Assembly (NCBI GenBank): GCA_963779735.1 | Contig: CAVZZJ010000004.1 | Location: forward strand, 744,001 to 808,000 | DNA length: 64,000 nt | Reading direction: 5' to 3' | DNA from: Bog-473 sp963779735 | Lineage (GTDB): Bacteria; Actinomycetota; Acidimicrobiia; Acidimicrobiales; RAAP-2 | In this document: one piece after another, positions 27,418-36,299 of the stretch | How the letters are laid out: each line of letters starts with the position of its first letter | Position numbering within the stretch: position 1 is the stretch's first letter | Made by a program: the position numbers and the translations under genes | The notes under the pieces: generated by a model | Databases searched by the model: none | The model's input: the letters and a program-made list of their open reading frames with translations, nothing else | Told to the model about the DNA's origin: nothing

Positions 27418-28473
27418 CTACGCCGGGCCATGCCGTGCCACCGCCTGGCGGACCCCCGGGAACACGACCTCGAACAGCAGTCGCCTCGATTCCTCGACGA
27501 CCTCCGGGGCGGCATCCCGGGTCGGCCCGACGATGGCGAGGCGGTCGAGTCCGAGCGCGGCGAGACCGGCGAGCCGGTCGATGCAGTACTCCGGCGTTCC
27601 TGCCACCCCGAACCGCTCGAGGAAGTTATCGGTCAGGTAGGCCAGGTGTGAGGCGCCGCCCCTCCCGTGCCGGGACATGTCGTAGTGCTCGTCGACGGCT
27701 CGGATCACCGACCGGTCCTCGGGATCGACTTGGTCGGCCGGCAGTCCGCGGGAGAATCGGGCGTACACCGCGGCGACCGGCTTTATGAGCTCGAGTGCGG
27801 TGTCACGGTCGGGGTGGGGAGCGACATTGACGTACGCGCCGAACGAGACGCCGTCGGGGGCAAGGCCGGCCTCGCGACGTGCCCGCCGGGCCACCTCCAA
27901 GCTGCCCCGCACACGATCGGGATCGGCGCCCACGTTGAAGGTGACCCGCTCGGCCAGCCGTGCGCCCACCCCGATGACCGCCGGGCCGGTCGCGGCCACG
28001 TCAACCGGCACCTTTGGGACCGAGAGGGCGTCGATCCAGGCTAACTGGGCCGATGGGCCATCCTCTTCGACTATGGCGCCCGACAGATACGACTGGAGTC
28101 GAGCGATGTAGTGCTCGAGCTCCGTGGCGGTCGCCGCCGGGAGGCCGATCTTCGTCACTGCCGAGTCGCCCCGGCCGATCCCGAGGATGGCACGGCCGCC
28201 GGACTCGTGCTGGACCGTCGCAATGGCACAGGCCAAGACCGCCGGGTGGCGCGTGACGGGGTTGGTGACGCCGATGGCCAGCTGGAGCCGTGTGGTGGCG
28301 GCAGCGGCGATGGTTAGTCCTATGAAGGCATCGGGGTTCTGACACTGCGTGTCGCCGAAGCTGACGCCGTCGAAGCCCTGCGCCTCCGCCTCGCGGGCCA
28401 GCGATACCGCCTGACCCCCGGTATTGGCTGTGGCCATCCACAGCTCTATCCGGCGCGTGCGTGCTTCGTCCAT
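27418..28473 (-). CDS. LLM-class (luciferase-like) F420-dependent oxidoreductase
   Basis: 351 aa from ATG 28473 (GAGAGGA upstream). TIM-barrel luciferase-like protein: AREAEAQGFDGVSFGDTQCQ, LQLAIGVTNPVTRHPAVLACAIATVQHESGGRAILGIGRGDSA and a C-terminal ALGLDRLAIVG. The GRAILGIGRGDS region is the F420/FMN pocket in this class. Without an adjacent flavin reductase, F420 is the likelier cofactor. Substrate unknown. Confidence 0.9.
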   Translation of the reverse strand: MDEARTRRIELWMATANTGGQAVSLAREAEAQGFDGVSFGDTQCQNPDAFIGLTIAAAATTRLQLAIGVTNPVTRHPAVLACAIATVQHESGGRAILGIGRGDSAVTKIGLPAATATELEHYIARLQSYLSGAIVEEDGPSAQLAWIDALSVPKVPVDVAATGPAVIGVGARLAERVTFNVGADPDRVRGSLEVARRARREAGLAPDGVSFGAYVNVAPHPDRDTALELIKPVAAVYARFSRGLPADQVDPEDRSVIRAVDEHYDMSRHGRGGASHLAYLTDNFLERFGVAGTPEYCIDRLAGLAALGLDRLAIVGPTRDAAPEVVEESRRLLFEVVFPGVRQAVARHGPA

Positions 28474-28798
28474 CGTCGTGTTCCTCTCTCGTAGATGCCG
28501 TCGGCATGCCCCGCGTTGCGGTGTCTTCGGTGATCGGCGACGTTATCGTCAGCTGGAATCATCCGCTCGCCGGCTCAATGCCCAGGCGGGCACTACCGCC
28601 GCTTTATCCAGCGCAGCAGAGTGAGGGGATGCAGTGGGCGCGGGAGGATCCCGTGTCTTTCTCCGCCTTGGCGTGCCGAACGCGTGACGATGAAGCGCAA
28701 GCAGTACGAGCGCCCTGGTCCGCGCCGTAGGGCCACAGGGAGCCGATAGCTCCCTTCGGCAGGGTGCCCAGCTGAACGCCGGCCGTGGCTGACGGAAC
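28474..28798. other. Gap with no recognisable gene
   Basis: 325 bp between two minus-strand genes. The frames are short and compositionally poor, and none resembles a protein I know. The part nearest 28474 must hold the leader of the luciferase-like gene. Confidence 0.4.
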
Positions 28799-29656
28799 TC
28801 ACCGGTCCCGGCTAGTGGCGTCGGCGCGAGATTCCAGCACGGCACGGATGAACAGCGCGAACTCCTTCGGATGGGTTCGGTTGGCGAAGTGTCCGGCCTC
28901 GGGGACCACGTGGAGGCGAGCCTCGGGTAGCTGCTCGGCTAGCCATGCGGCACCGCGCGCGTGCTCCCACGATGTCGCCGTGCCGTAGCCCACCAGCGTC
29001 GGGACCGCCACGTCACCCAATTCGAAGGGGGCGACGAGCTCCGAGGCCATGTCGACCTGGAACGCCGGGCCTTCTGCTCGACGTTGCTCCCGCACCTCGG
29101 GAGACAGCGCTTCCCATGTCTCGTCACCGAGCAGCAGCCGGTACATCGACTCGATCTCACCCTCGGGATCCGCAGATCGGGCGATCGCCGCGCCGACTTC
29201 CCTCGTGTGTGGAGGCCACCAGTCGACCCAGGGCAGCGGCGGCTCCCAAACTCCCAATGCAGCGAACACCTGGGGACGGAGCGTTGCGGCGAGCATGGCC
29301 GGGTGGGATCCGAAGCTGTGGGCGATGACCACGCAGGGCGGTCGGCAGCGGTCGACCACGCCGAGTAGGTCCTCGGCGTGGTCGAGCATCGATCGCGCCG
29401 GCTTCATGGCCACCGACCGGCCGTATCCTCGCCGGTCGTAGAGGACCACTCGGAGAGGCGACACGTGGGGGAGCACGGATCGGAAGCTCGCACCACGATC
29501 CGGCGCACCGTGCACCAAGACGACGGATGGACTTGATTCGGATCCGCACACCTCAACCTCGAGATCTGTCCGGCTCTCGCGTTCACCAGCAACGCCACCC
29601 CGGGTGTGCCATGGCTCATCGTCGAGATCACCCAGCCCCGCCGGCTCCGCGTTCAT
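28799..29656 (-). CDS. Alpha/beta hydrolase
   Basis: 285 aa. VVLVHGAPDRGASFRSVLPHV supplies the oxyanion HG motif, YDRRGYGRS follows, IAHSFGSHPAMLAATLRP contains the nucleophile elbow (Ser in HSFGS), and VVPEAGHFANRTHPKEFA the catalytic His. The first 30 residues are poorly conserved, and a start at a later codon is possible. Esterase, lipase or dehalogenase-like activity cannot be separated from sequence alone. Confidence 0.88.
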   Translation of the reverse strand: MNAEPAGLGDLDDEPWHTRGGVAGERESRTDLEVEVCGSESSPSVVLVHGAPDRGASFRSVLPHVSPLRVVLYDRRGYGRSVAMKPARSMLDHAEDLLGVVDRCRPPCVVIAHSFGSHPAMLAATLRPQVFAALGVWEPPLPWVDWWPPHTREVGAAIARSADPEGEIESMYRLLLGDETWEALSPEVREQRRAEGPAFQVDMASELVAPFELGDVAVPTLVGYGTATSWEHARGAAWLAEQLPEARLHVVPEAGHFANRTHPKEFALFIRAVLESRADATSRDR

Positions 29657-29876
29657 CCGTTCACCCTAGCCAGGTGGACTCAGGGACTCGCTCGTCACTG
29701 GCTCTCGCGTCCGCCCCGCACGGTTGTGTCGCCGGCATATGGCGAAGCGTCCGGGACGTGCTCTGACGCGCTGCGTTGGGAGAGCGTTGGGAGAGGGTTC
29801 GGCGGACGTAGTGACGTCCTCCGTACAGTTTTCCGAGGTCGGCACGCTCGGTGGAACCAACGTTGGGAGGCATCCT

Positions 29877-30596
29877 TTGACTATGCGGCAATCGGGGACC
29901 CTGAGAATCGCTCTGAGAGTTGCCACGATTGCTGGTCTCATCGGCGCGCTTTCGACAGGGGTGCTCGAAGGCACGGCCGGCGCCACCTCCCACGGTTCGA
30001 CCCCGATCGCCAGGGCGAAGAAGGCCCTGTTGGTCCTCTCCGACATGCCCAAGGGTTGGACATCGGCCAAGTCCTCGAGCAACACCAACACCCCCTTTCC
30101 CGGGGCGGCGCAACTGGCTAGCTGTATCGGCGTTCCGACCAGCGTCATCACTTACAACGCACCGTCGGTCAGCAGCCCGGAGTTCGACAGCAAGAATCAG
30201 CAACTCTCGGCACAGGACAGCGTGCAGGTCTACCCGTCCCCCAAAGCCGCTCAGGCTGACTTCGCCTCCCTTGCCAACCCCAAGACACCGGGCTGTATGA
30301 CTTCAGATCTGAACGGATCGGGGAAGGCCGCGTTCGACGCGCAGGTCGGTGGTGGCCTCAACGTCGGGAGCGTCACGGTCACGAGGACGCCTCAGTCCTA
30401 CTATGCGGCCCGAACGACCAACTTTACGATGTTCTTTCCCGTCACTCAAAAAGGGGTGACGGTCAACGTCGAGCTCACCCTGATCGACTACGTCAAGGGG
30501 AACGAGGAACAGACCGTTATGCTCAGCGCCTTCCAGGCGACCTTCCCGATCGCACTGGCGCGCCACCTGACAACTGTGGCCGACGGGCGCATTTAG
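29877..30596 (+). CDS. Secreted protein of unknown function
   Basis: 239 aa from TTG 29877 (GGGAGG at 29865-29870, ideal spacing; ATG 29883 is the alternative). A signal peptide follows: RIALRVATIAGLIGALSTGVLEGTAGA, probably cut after AGA. The mature part has a helix ARAKKALLVLSDMPKGWTSAK, then a Ser/Thr-rich strand-forming region with Cys in LASCIGVP and PGCMTSDL, which could form a disulfide. This layout recurs in actinobacterial exported proteins (sensor- or PknH-extracellular-like), but no specific role can be given. Confidence 0.75.
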   Translation: MTMRQSGTLRIALRVATIAGLIGALSTGVLEGTAGATSHGSTPIARAKKALLVLSDMPKGWTSAKSSSNTNTPFPGAAQLASCIGVPTSVITYNAPSVSSPEFDSKNQQLSAQDSVQVYPSPKAAQADFASLANPKTPGCMTSDLNGSGKAAFDAQVGGGLNVGSVTVTRTPQSYYAARTTNFTMFFPVTQKGVTVNVELTLIDYVKGNEEQTVMLSAFQATFPIALARHLTTVADGRI

Positions 30597-30689
30597 CGGT
30601 CGTTCGGGTGGGGAAGTGAGGAAGCTACGTCGGCGGGAAGCCAGCGTGCTCGAGCACGGCGTGACCCGGCGGTCGCAGTTTGGTGATGC

Positions 30690-31151
30690 TCAGGTGGCGG
30701 CGGCAACCAGCTTGTCGATCGTGGTCGCCATCTGATCGGCAGAGACACGGGGGAAGTTGATCGCGGCGAGCAGACCCGGGTCCGTGACACCGGACCAGTC
30801 GCATGAGTGGCGCACAACGGTCGACTCGCCCTCGGAGCTGAACTCCCACGCCCACACGTGACCGAGCGGTTCTTGGCCTGCGCCCGCCGTTGTCCAGGCG
30901 ATCTTCCGACCTTGCTCCAGCTCGACGACGTGGTTGTCGGCCTGGTAGTCGCCGAAGGCGGGCTGGTTCATGTCCATGGTGAAGACATCGCCCACATCGG
31001 TGACGAGTTCAGTGGTGGCGGCACCCCGGACCATTCCTGAGCCGTCGATTTCCGAGTGTCGACGTGGGTCGACCAGGATGGCGAACAGGCGCTCCGCGGG
31101 GACAGGGACCTTGCGGGTCACCGTCTGGATCGTTACTACGTCGTCCGTCAT
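30690..31151 (-). CDS. SRPBCC / START-like protein
   Basis: 153 aa. VTRKVPVPAERLFAILVDPRRHSEIDGSGMVRG opens the polyketide-cyclase/START fold, followed by the middle segment AWTTAGAGQEPLGHVWAWEF and the closing helix SADQMATTIDKLVAAAT. It has a hydrophobic ligand cavity and no catalytic residue is evident. Alone on its strand between a secreted protein and a lipoprotein gene. Confidence 0.85.
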   Translation of the reverse strand: MTDDVVTIQTVTRKVPVPAERLFAILVDPRRHSEIDGSGMVRGAATTELVTDVGDVFTMDMNQPAFGDYQADNHVVELEQGRKIAWTTAGAGQEPLGHVWAWEFSSEGESTVVRHSCDWSGVTDPGLLAAINFPRVSADQMATTIDKLVAAAT

Positions 31152-31296
31152 TTCTGAAACTCCCTCTGCACGATGGCTAGATGCTCACCTGGCGGTCCCT
31201 TCACAACGTACTCCGAGTGTCTAGGAGAGGAACCCGGAGGGCACGCCTGCCCCGGACAGGGTCTCGAGTCCCTCTCAACCCACGGCGAAGGCGCGT

Positions 31297-32118
31297 CTAG
31301 TCGCTTCCATACCATGAGACGAACACGTTCAACGACGTCGTGCACAGTGCATGGTCGGCCGGCGGCAGGGTGCACGTGTCGAGCCAACTTCCAGAAGATG
31401 AGTTCGGGTAGAACGTCATCACGCCGTCGGCTGGGTACTGCCCTCCAGAAGGCGCGGCATCGCCCGCCACCCCCGCCGGGTCCTCGAACGCGACGACCCC
31501 GTGGTCGATCCGCTCCACCGTCTCTGACGGAGGCCGCGTGGGGCACTTGCCGAAGGCCGCATTGAGCCGTGCGGCATCGGCAAAGAGCCGGCACGCCTGC
31601 CCTTCGGCGCACCCCATGCACGCTCCCGTCTCGCTTCCCTCAATCGTCTCGACCGACGAGCCGGCAGGCAGCGACGCAGGCCAAAGGCCGCCGGGCTCCG
31701 AGCTCAACCGGCCGGGAGGAGAGATCACCACGCCCCCGCTGCCGTCCGCCCCAAAGGCGGCGGAGCACTCCCAGCCGTCGGGCCCCAAGAGCCGGATGCG
31801 GCCGAGGTCATCGGTGTACACGGCCACCTTTCCTACGAACGATGTCGGGATCGTCACCTCCATCGATGTCGGCAAGTGCCCGGTCGTCGGGTTGGTCACC
31901 GCGTTCTCGGTGGGGCAGCTCACTGTCGGGGCGCTCACGGCGCTAGTCCGTGCAGCCGCGTGTGTGCTCGCCGTGGCGGAGTGCTGCGTGGTAGCAGGCG
32001 GGTTCGGTCCGGTCGTGCTGCATGCGGCTGTTGAGGCCACGACGATGCAAAGCCCGGCGAGAAGCCCCGGGCTTCTCGCGCCCGCCAGCGACCACCGTCG
32101 GAGCTCCGAGATCCTCAC
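31297..32118 (-). CDS. Probable lipoprotein, hypothetical
   Basis: About 273 aa from GTG 32118 (an upstream TTG at 32181 is possible). RISELRRWSLAGARSPGLLAGLCIVVASTAACS gives a basic N-terminus, a hydrophobic stretch and a Cys in STAAC, an imperfect lipobox. The mature part starts with a Thr/Ser/Pro linker, then a Cys-rich domain (GACMGCAEGQACRLF, FGKCPTRPP, DTCTLPPADHALC) likely held by disulfides. No known family. Confidence 0.7.
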   Translation of the reverse strand: MRISELRRWSLAGARSPGLLAGLCIVVASTAACSTTGPNPPATTQHSATASTHAAARTSAVSAPTVSCPTENAVTNPTTGHLPTSMEVTIPTSFVGKVAVYTDDLGRIRLLGPDGWECSAAFGADGSGGVVISPPGRLSSEPGGLWPASLPAGSSVETIEGSETGACMGCAEGQACRLFADAARLNAAFGKCPTRPPSETVERIDHGVVAFEDPAGVAGDAAPSGGQYPADGVMTFYPNSSSGSWLDTCTLPPADHALCTTSLNVFVSWYGSD

Positions 32119-32231
32119 CTCTGAACACGATATCGGCGGGCCCGGACCGCCGGGGAGAGCCGTCCCTTGACGGGCAGCCAATTAGCCGAGAGGACGCAGT
32201 GCGCGGTGGTTCCCCACGTCCGGGGCGCCGG

Positions 32232-33686
32232 TCAGGAACCGATGACTCCCTTTGCGATGCGATCGCCGGTCTCCTGATCGATGGTGTGCCAGTACTCGAT
32301 GGCCCGTTCCAGCACGCGCTCGGTCACGGCGTTCGTGAGGTGCCCTATGACGTTCGCTACGAGACGATCTCGTTGGGCGTCGTCCATGACATGGCGTACC
32401 AGCGTGCCGGCTTGACCCCAGTCGTCGTCGTCCCGGTGAAGGGTGTAGGCGGCATGGACGAACTCCCCGTCGGCCTCCCACTTCTCGACGTACGGGTAGT
32501 GCTCCGGATCGGCCGCCGGGCCACCTTTCGAGTTTGGCGCGTACACAGGATCCGAGACGTTGTGGACCCGCATGGCCCCGTCCTTGCTGTAGCTGTGCAC
32601 GGCCGCCCTAGGCGCGTTCACGGGGATCTGCTTGTAGTTCACCCCCATCCGGGCGCGATGGGCGTCGGCGTAGGAGAAGACCCGGGCCAAGAGCATCTTG
32701 TCCGGGCTGACGCCTATCCCGGGCACCAGGTTGTTCGGCTCGAATGCGGCCTGCTCTATCTCGGTGTGGAAGTCGGTGGGGTTGCGGTCCAGCGTCAGGC
32801 GGCCGACGTCGTGCAGCGGGTAGTCCTCGTGGGGCCATACCTTGGTCAGGTCGAACGGGTTGAACCGGTACGTCCGGGCCTCCTCGAACGGCATGATCTG
32901 GACCTTCAGGGTCCAACTTGGGTGTTGGCCGCGTCTGATCGCCTCGAACAGGTCGCGGCGGTGGTAGTCACCGTCTTGTCCCGCGATCCGGTCGGCCTCC
33001 TCTTGGGTGAGGTAGCCGATGCCCTGGTCCGTCTTGAAGTGGTACTTGACCCAGAATCGCTCGCCCTGGGCGTTGACCCACATATAGGTGTGGCTGGAGT
33101 AGCCGTTCATGTGACGCCACGTCTTGGGGATCCCGCGGTCGCCCATCAGCCAGGTCACCTGGTGGGCCGACTCGGGCGACAGGGTCCAGAAGTCCCACTG
33201 CATGTCGTGATCCCGCAGGTCCGAGTCGGCCCGGCGCTTCTGGGAACGGATGAAGTGCTGGAACTTCATGGGGTCGCGCAGGAAGAACACGGGGGTGTTG
33301 TTGCCCACCATGTCGTAGTTGCCCTCGGAGGTGTAGAACTTGAGCGCGAAGCCACGCGGATCGCGCCAGGTGTCCGGGCTGCCTCGCTCGCCGGCCACCG
33401 TGGAGAAGCGAGTCAGCGTCTCGGTTGTCGTGCCGGGCTGGAAGACCGCCGCCTTGGTGTACCGCCTCACGTCGGCAGTGACCTCGAAGTGGCCGAAGGC
33501 GCCCCCACCCTTGGCGTGGGGCTGGCGTTCGGGGATGCGCTCGCGGTTGAAGTTCGCCATCTGCTCAATGAGGTAGTGGTCCTGCAGCAGGATCGGCCCG
33601 TCAGGCCCTACCGTGAGCGAATGCTCGTCACTTACAACTGGGATTGCAGCATCTGTCGTGGTGATCTTTGGGCCGTCGCTCGCCAT
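32232..33686 (-). CDS. katA: Monofunctional heme catalase
   Basis: 484 aa, the small-subunit clade-3 size. Distal His57 in RQPHAKGGGAFGHF, distal Asn about 129-130 in YDMVGNNTPVFF, and proximal heme-ligand Tyr in ARVFSYADAHRARMG. NADPH-site residues around RSQKRR and HQVTWLMGDRGIP are present. Splits hydrogen peroxide in the cytoplasm. Complete, with no regulator gene adjacent. Confidence 0.97.
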   Translation of the reverse strand: MASDGPKITTTDAAIPVVSDEHSLTVGPDGPILLQDHYLIEQMANFNRERIPERQPHAKGGGAFGHFEVTADVRRYTKAAVFQPGTTTETLTRFSTVAGERGSPDTWRDPRGFALKFYTSEGNYDMVGNNTPVFFLRDPMKFQHFIRSQKRRADSDLRDHDMQWDFWTLSPESAHQVTWLMGDRGIPKTWRHMNGYSSHTYMWVNAQGERFWVKYHFKTDQGIGYLTQEEADRIAGQDGDYHRRDLFEAIRRGQHPSWTLKVQIMPFEEARTYRFNPFDLTKVWPHEDYPLHDVGRLTLDRNPTDFHTEIEQAAFEPNNLVPGIGVSPDKMLLARVFSYADAHRARMGVNYKQIPVNAPRAAVHSYSKDGAMRVHNVSDPVYAPNSKGGPAADPEHYPYVEKWEADGEFVHAAYTLHRDDDDWGQAGTLVRHVMDDAQRDRLVANVIGHLTNAVTERVLERAIEYWHTIDQETGDRIAKGVIGS

Positions 33687-34115
33687 GGCCGTCCTCCATT
33701 TCGGTACGGGTGTCCGTGGTCAATGTATGCCCACGTCTGGGGCGGGCCGAACATCACGCGGGCACCTACGGACCACCCCCCGCACGGCGTTGTCAGGCTC
33801 CAGCCCTCGGAACCGGTGGCGGACGGCCTGGTTCCGAACTCCCGCCCGGCAGTGTGCAGGTGCCCCGTGGGCCCCTCTGATTTTTTTGTCATCGGCGACG
33901 GATGCGAGCGCTGGACCACGTCCCCACCACCCGACGCCACCGGCGTGCCCGTGCGCCCGAGGACCGTGTGCTAGCCGCGGACGAGGACCCGTGTGCCCGG
34001 CGCGGACGAATTGGGCCGGCGTTGAGAGTGCGTTGCCCCTGCGGTGATGTTCGTCGCGCACGCTTGCCGCTTACAAGTTTGCTGGCGACCGCCATTTCGA
34101 GCCCGGAGAACGCGA
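33687..34115. other. Gap between divergent genes
   Basis: 429 bp holding the promoters of catalase (leftward) and a zinc-ribbon gene (rightward). A run of seven T at about 33881 follows a GC-rich segment but no clear hairpin. No gene, RNA or strong repeat is recognised. Confidence 0.4.
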
Positions 34116-34499
34116 GTGATCATCATATTCGGATTTCGCCGTATGTTGGCCCGGTTGGGGACCGTATTCGTCATGTGTGGGAGCTGTAGCACTCCTGCCG
34201 CGCACGCACTCGTGCGGACACGCCGTTGGTTCACCCTCTTCTTCGTGCCGGTCATCCCGTTGGGTACGAAGTACTTCACCACGTGCGCGCTGTGCGGTCG
34301 CGCCACGCAGATCACCAAGGAGGGTGCAGATCACTACGTGGCCTCCGCCCGAGAGCAGGCGGCGGCTTCGAGCGGCATGGCGGCACCGAACCCGCCACCG
34401 GTAGCCGCCGGTGTCGCGGCCTCGCCCGGGCCGCTCGCGGCAGAGGCATCCATGGAGCCCTCCGCTCCCGAGGCGGGCGAGTCTCCCGCCGACACGTAG
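34116..34499 (+). CDS. Zinc-ribbon protein
   Basis: 127 aa from GTG 34116 with CGGAGAA upstream. VIIIFGFRRMLARLGTVFVMCGSCSTPAAH is a short zinc-ribbon opening, followed by a hydrophobic segment WFTLFFVPVIPLGTKYFTTCALCGR with the second CxxC. The two knuckles can bind one zinc. The last 45 residues are a Pro/Ala-rich tail. This architecture is a common, uncharacterised actinobacterial membrane-associated protein. Confidence 0.8.
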   Translation: MIIIFGFRRMLARLGTVFVMCGSCSTPAAHALVRTRRWFTLFFVPVIPLGTKYFTTCALCGRATQITKEGADHYVASAREQAAASSGMAAPNPPPVAAGVAASPGPLAAEASMEPSAPEAGESPADT

Positions 34500-34553
34500 T
34501 CTCGGCTCCCCGAGCACGCGCTGACGCGGTGTGCGGGCGCCTCAGCGCAGCGG

Positions 34554-36254
34554 TCAGAACCCGGACGCCGCGATGATCGATCCGTTGAGCTTGGTGCCGG
34601 CCATGCCCCCATCGTTGGGAGCGTCGCCGTAGCTCCACACGGCGCCGTTCGCCGCGGCGACCCAGTAGCCGCCGCCGTCTGCCGTCGTGAAGATGGCCGT
34701 GGCAGGATTGGCGCCGCCGACGGAGCCGACGGGACCGCCGATGTTGAGCGCATCGCCGTAGCCGTAGACGGCCCCGTTGGCCAGAAGTATCCAGTAGCCC
34801 CCACCGTCGGGGGTGCGCACCGCCGAGGTGACCGGCGAGGCCTGGGGCCCGGGTGCGCCGTAGTACGCCGCGTCCCCGAACGTGTAGACGTTGCCCGTGG
34901 CGGTCACTAGCCAGTAGCCGTTTCCGGTGGCGTCGGGCATGACGGCCACCCCGGCACCAGCGCATCCCCCGATCGCCGCGATCCCCGGGCAAGAACCCTC
35001 GAACTTGGCGTCGCCGAAGGCGAAGACCCCGCCGTCGGAGGCCACCATGAAGTACCCGCCACCGTCGGAGGACGGGACGATGCCGACGATGGGGGCGTTC
35101 AACTTCTTGCCGGGGCCGGCGCTGCCCGCCGGGGCGATGGCCAGTCCGGGGATGGAGCCGTAGAACCCGGCGTCACCGAAGGTGAAGACGCCACCATCGG
35201 AGGCCACCAACCAGTAGCCCCCGAGGTCGGAGGTGGGCGAGATGCCCACGACGGGGCGCTGGAGCCGGAGGGATCCGGTCGACCCGTAGAACTGCGCAGA
35301 GCCAAAGGTGAAGATTCCCCCGTCGGATCCGACGAGCCAGTAGCCGTGCGCCGGTGGGGGGCCTGACGAGGGGGCCGTGGAGATCGGAACCGGTCCGACA
35401 TAGGTCACGGTGAACGAACCGCCGGCGAGGGAGCCCGGTGTGGCGATGGTCGCGCCCTCCTGGTTGATCATGTTGACCGGGGTTTCCTTCACCGAGCTGC
35501 TTTTGGAGTCGGTGACGCCGATGCTGGTGAACCGGGCCGTCCCGAAGTCCGCCAGGGTTGACTGCTGGTTGTCGACGTTCGGGGCCTCCTCGATCCATTC
35601 AGCCGAGTCACCCGGAGTGCTGTAGGAGACCGTTGTGGAGAAGGGGCTTGCCCACGCCGTCACGTCGTCGATGGTGATCGTCCATCTCCCCGGGGAGTCC
35701 TCGACGATGTTGGCCTGCATGTCATCGCCGGGTGCGACGTTGCCGACGGGCACCGCCGCACCCGGGAGCAGCTCGTACCAGGCGAAGTAGTCGGTGGTGT
35801 TGGCCGAGGTGTCCTGCGCGGTACCGGTCTGGATCAGCGTGTTGGTCACCGTGCCGTCTATGCCGATCCACGTCGAGGAGTACTGGCTGGCCTGCGTCGT
35901 CTGCACGGTCGGGACCACCCAATCTGCGGTCACCTGCGTGAAGGTCGGCCCGTCGTCGATGTAACCCGACCAGTTGGTGGACTCGGCCGTATTGGTGGTG
36001 CCCGAGCCTCGAGTCTCCAGGGCTGGGGCATGGGTGGACGCCCAGTGCACCGGCTCGGAGTGGGGTATCACGGTGGCCGCAGCGTAGGCGTCACCCGACG
36101 CAGAGGCGGCCGCCTCCGTGTCCGCGCTCGAGCGCCCTACGCCGTGCGCAACGACGGCGGCAGCGTCCGCCGCCAGGACCAGAGCGGCGATCACCATCAC
36201 GATGCGACGTCGACGGTGCGTGGAGCTCCCGGACAAACCCGCCCTATTTCTCAC
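34554..36254 (-). CDS. G1 family (eqolisin) glutamic peptidase with GYWLV-type repeats
   Basis: 566 aa, exported: RRRRIVMVIAALVLAADAAAVVAHG is a signal or anchor. Residues about 90-300 are an eqolisin domain: STNWSGYIDDGP, VTADWVVPTVQ, QYSSTWIGIDGT, YFAWYELLPGAAV and the Glu-bearing SAEWIEEAPN. A Gln and a Glu form the catalytic dyad of this family; the best candidates are the Gln in VPTVQ and the Glu in AEWIEE. From about 310 on, repeats of the form GYW(L/M)VASDGGVFTFGDAxFYGS appear about five or six times, probably a beta-propeller-like surface or adhesion module. The peptidases in this family work at acid pH. Confidence 0.85.
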   Translation of the reverse strand: MRNRAGLSGSSTHRRRRIVMVIAALVLAADAAAVVAHGVGRSSADTEAAASASGDAYAAATVIPHSEPVHWASTHAPALETRGSGTTNTAESTNWSGYIDDGPTFTQVTADWVVPTVQTTQASQYSSTWIGIDGTVTNTLIQTGTAQDTSANTTDYFAWYELLPGAAVPVGNVAPGDDMQANIVEDSPGRWTITIDDVTAWASPFSTTVSYSTPGDSAEWIEEAPNVDNQQSTLADFGTARFTSIGVTDSKSSSVKETPVNMINQEGATIATPGSLAGGSFTVTYVGPVPISTAPSSGPPPAHGYWLVGSDGGIFTFGSAQFYGSTGSLRLQRPVVGISPTSDLGGYWLVASDGGVFTFGDAGFYGSIPGLAIAPAGSAGPGKKLNAPIVGIVPSSDGGGYFMVASDGGVFAFGDAKFEGSCPGIAAIGGCAGAGVAVMPDATGNGYWLVTATGNVYTFGDAAYYGAPGPQASPVTSAVRTPDGGGYWILLANGAVYGYGDALNIGGPVGSVGGANPATAIFTTADGGGYWVAAANGAVWSYGDAPNDGGMAGTKLNGSIIAASGF

Positions 36255-36299
36255 CCGCGGATTAGATCATGGAGCGGGTGGTGAGCGCATCCCCAGGCG

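Noticed and set aside
32022..33974. A 650-codon plus-strand frame over the catalase gene.
   Set aside because: Opposite a complete, normal catalase; Val/Gly/Arg-heavy antisense artefact.
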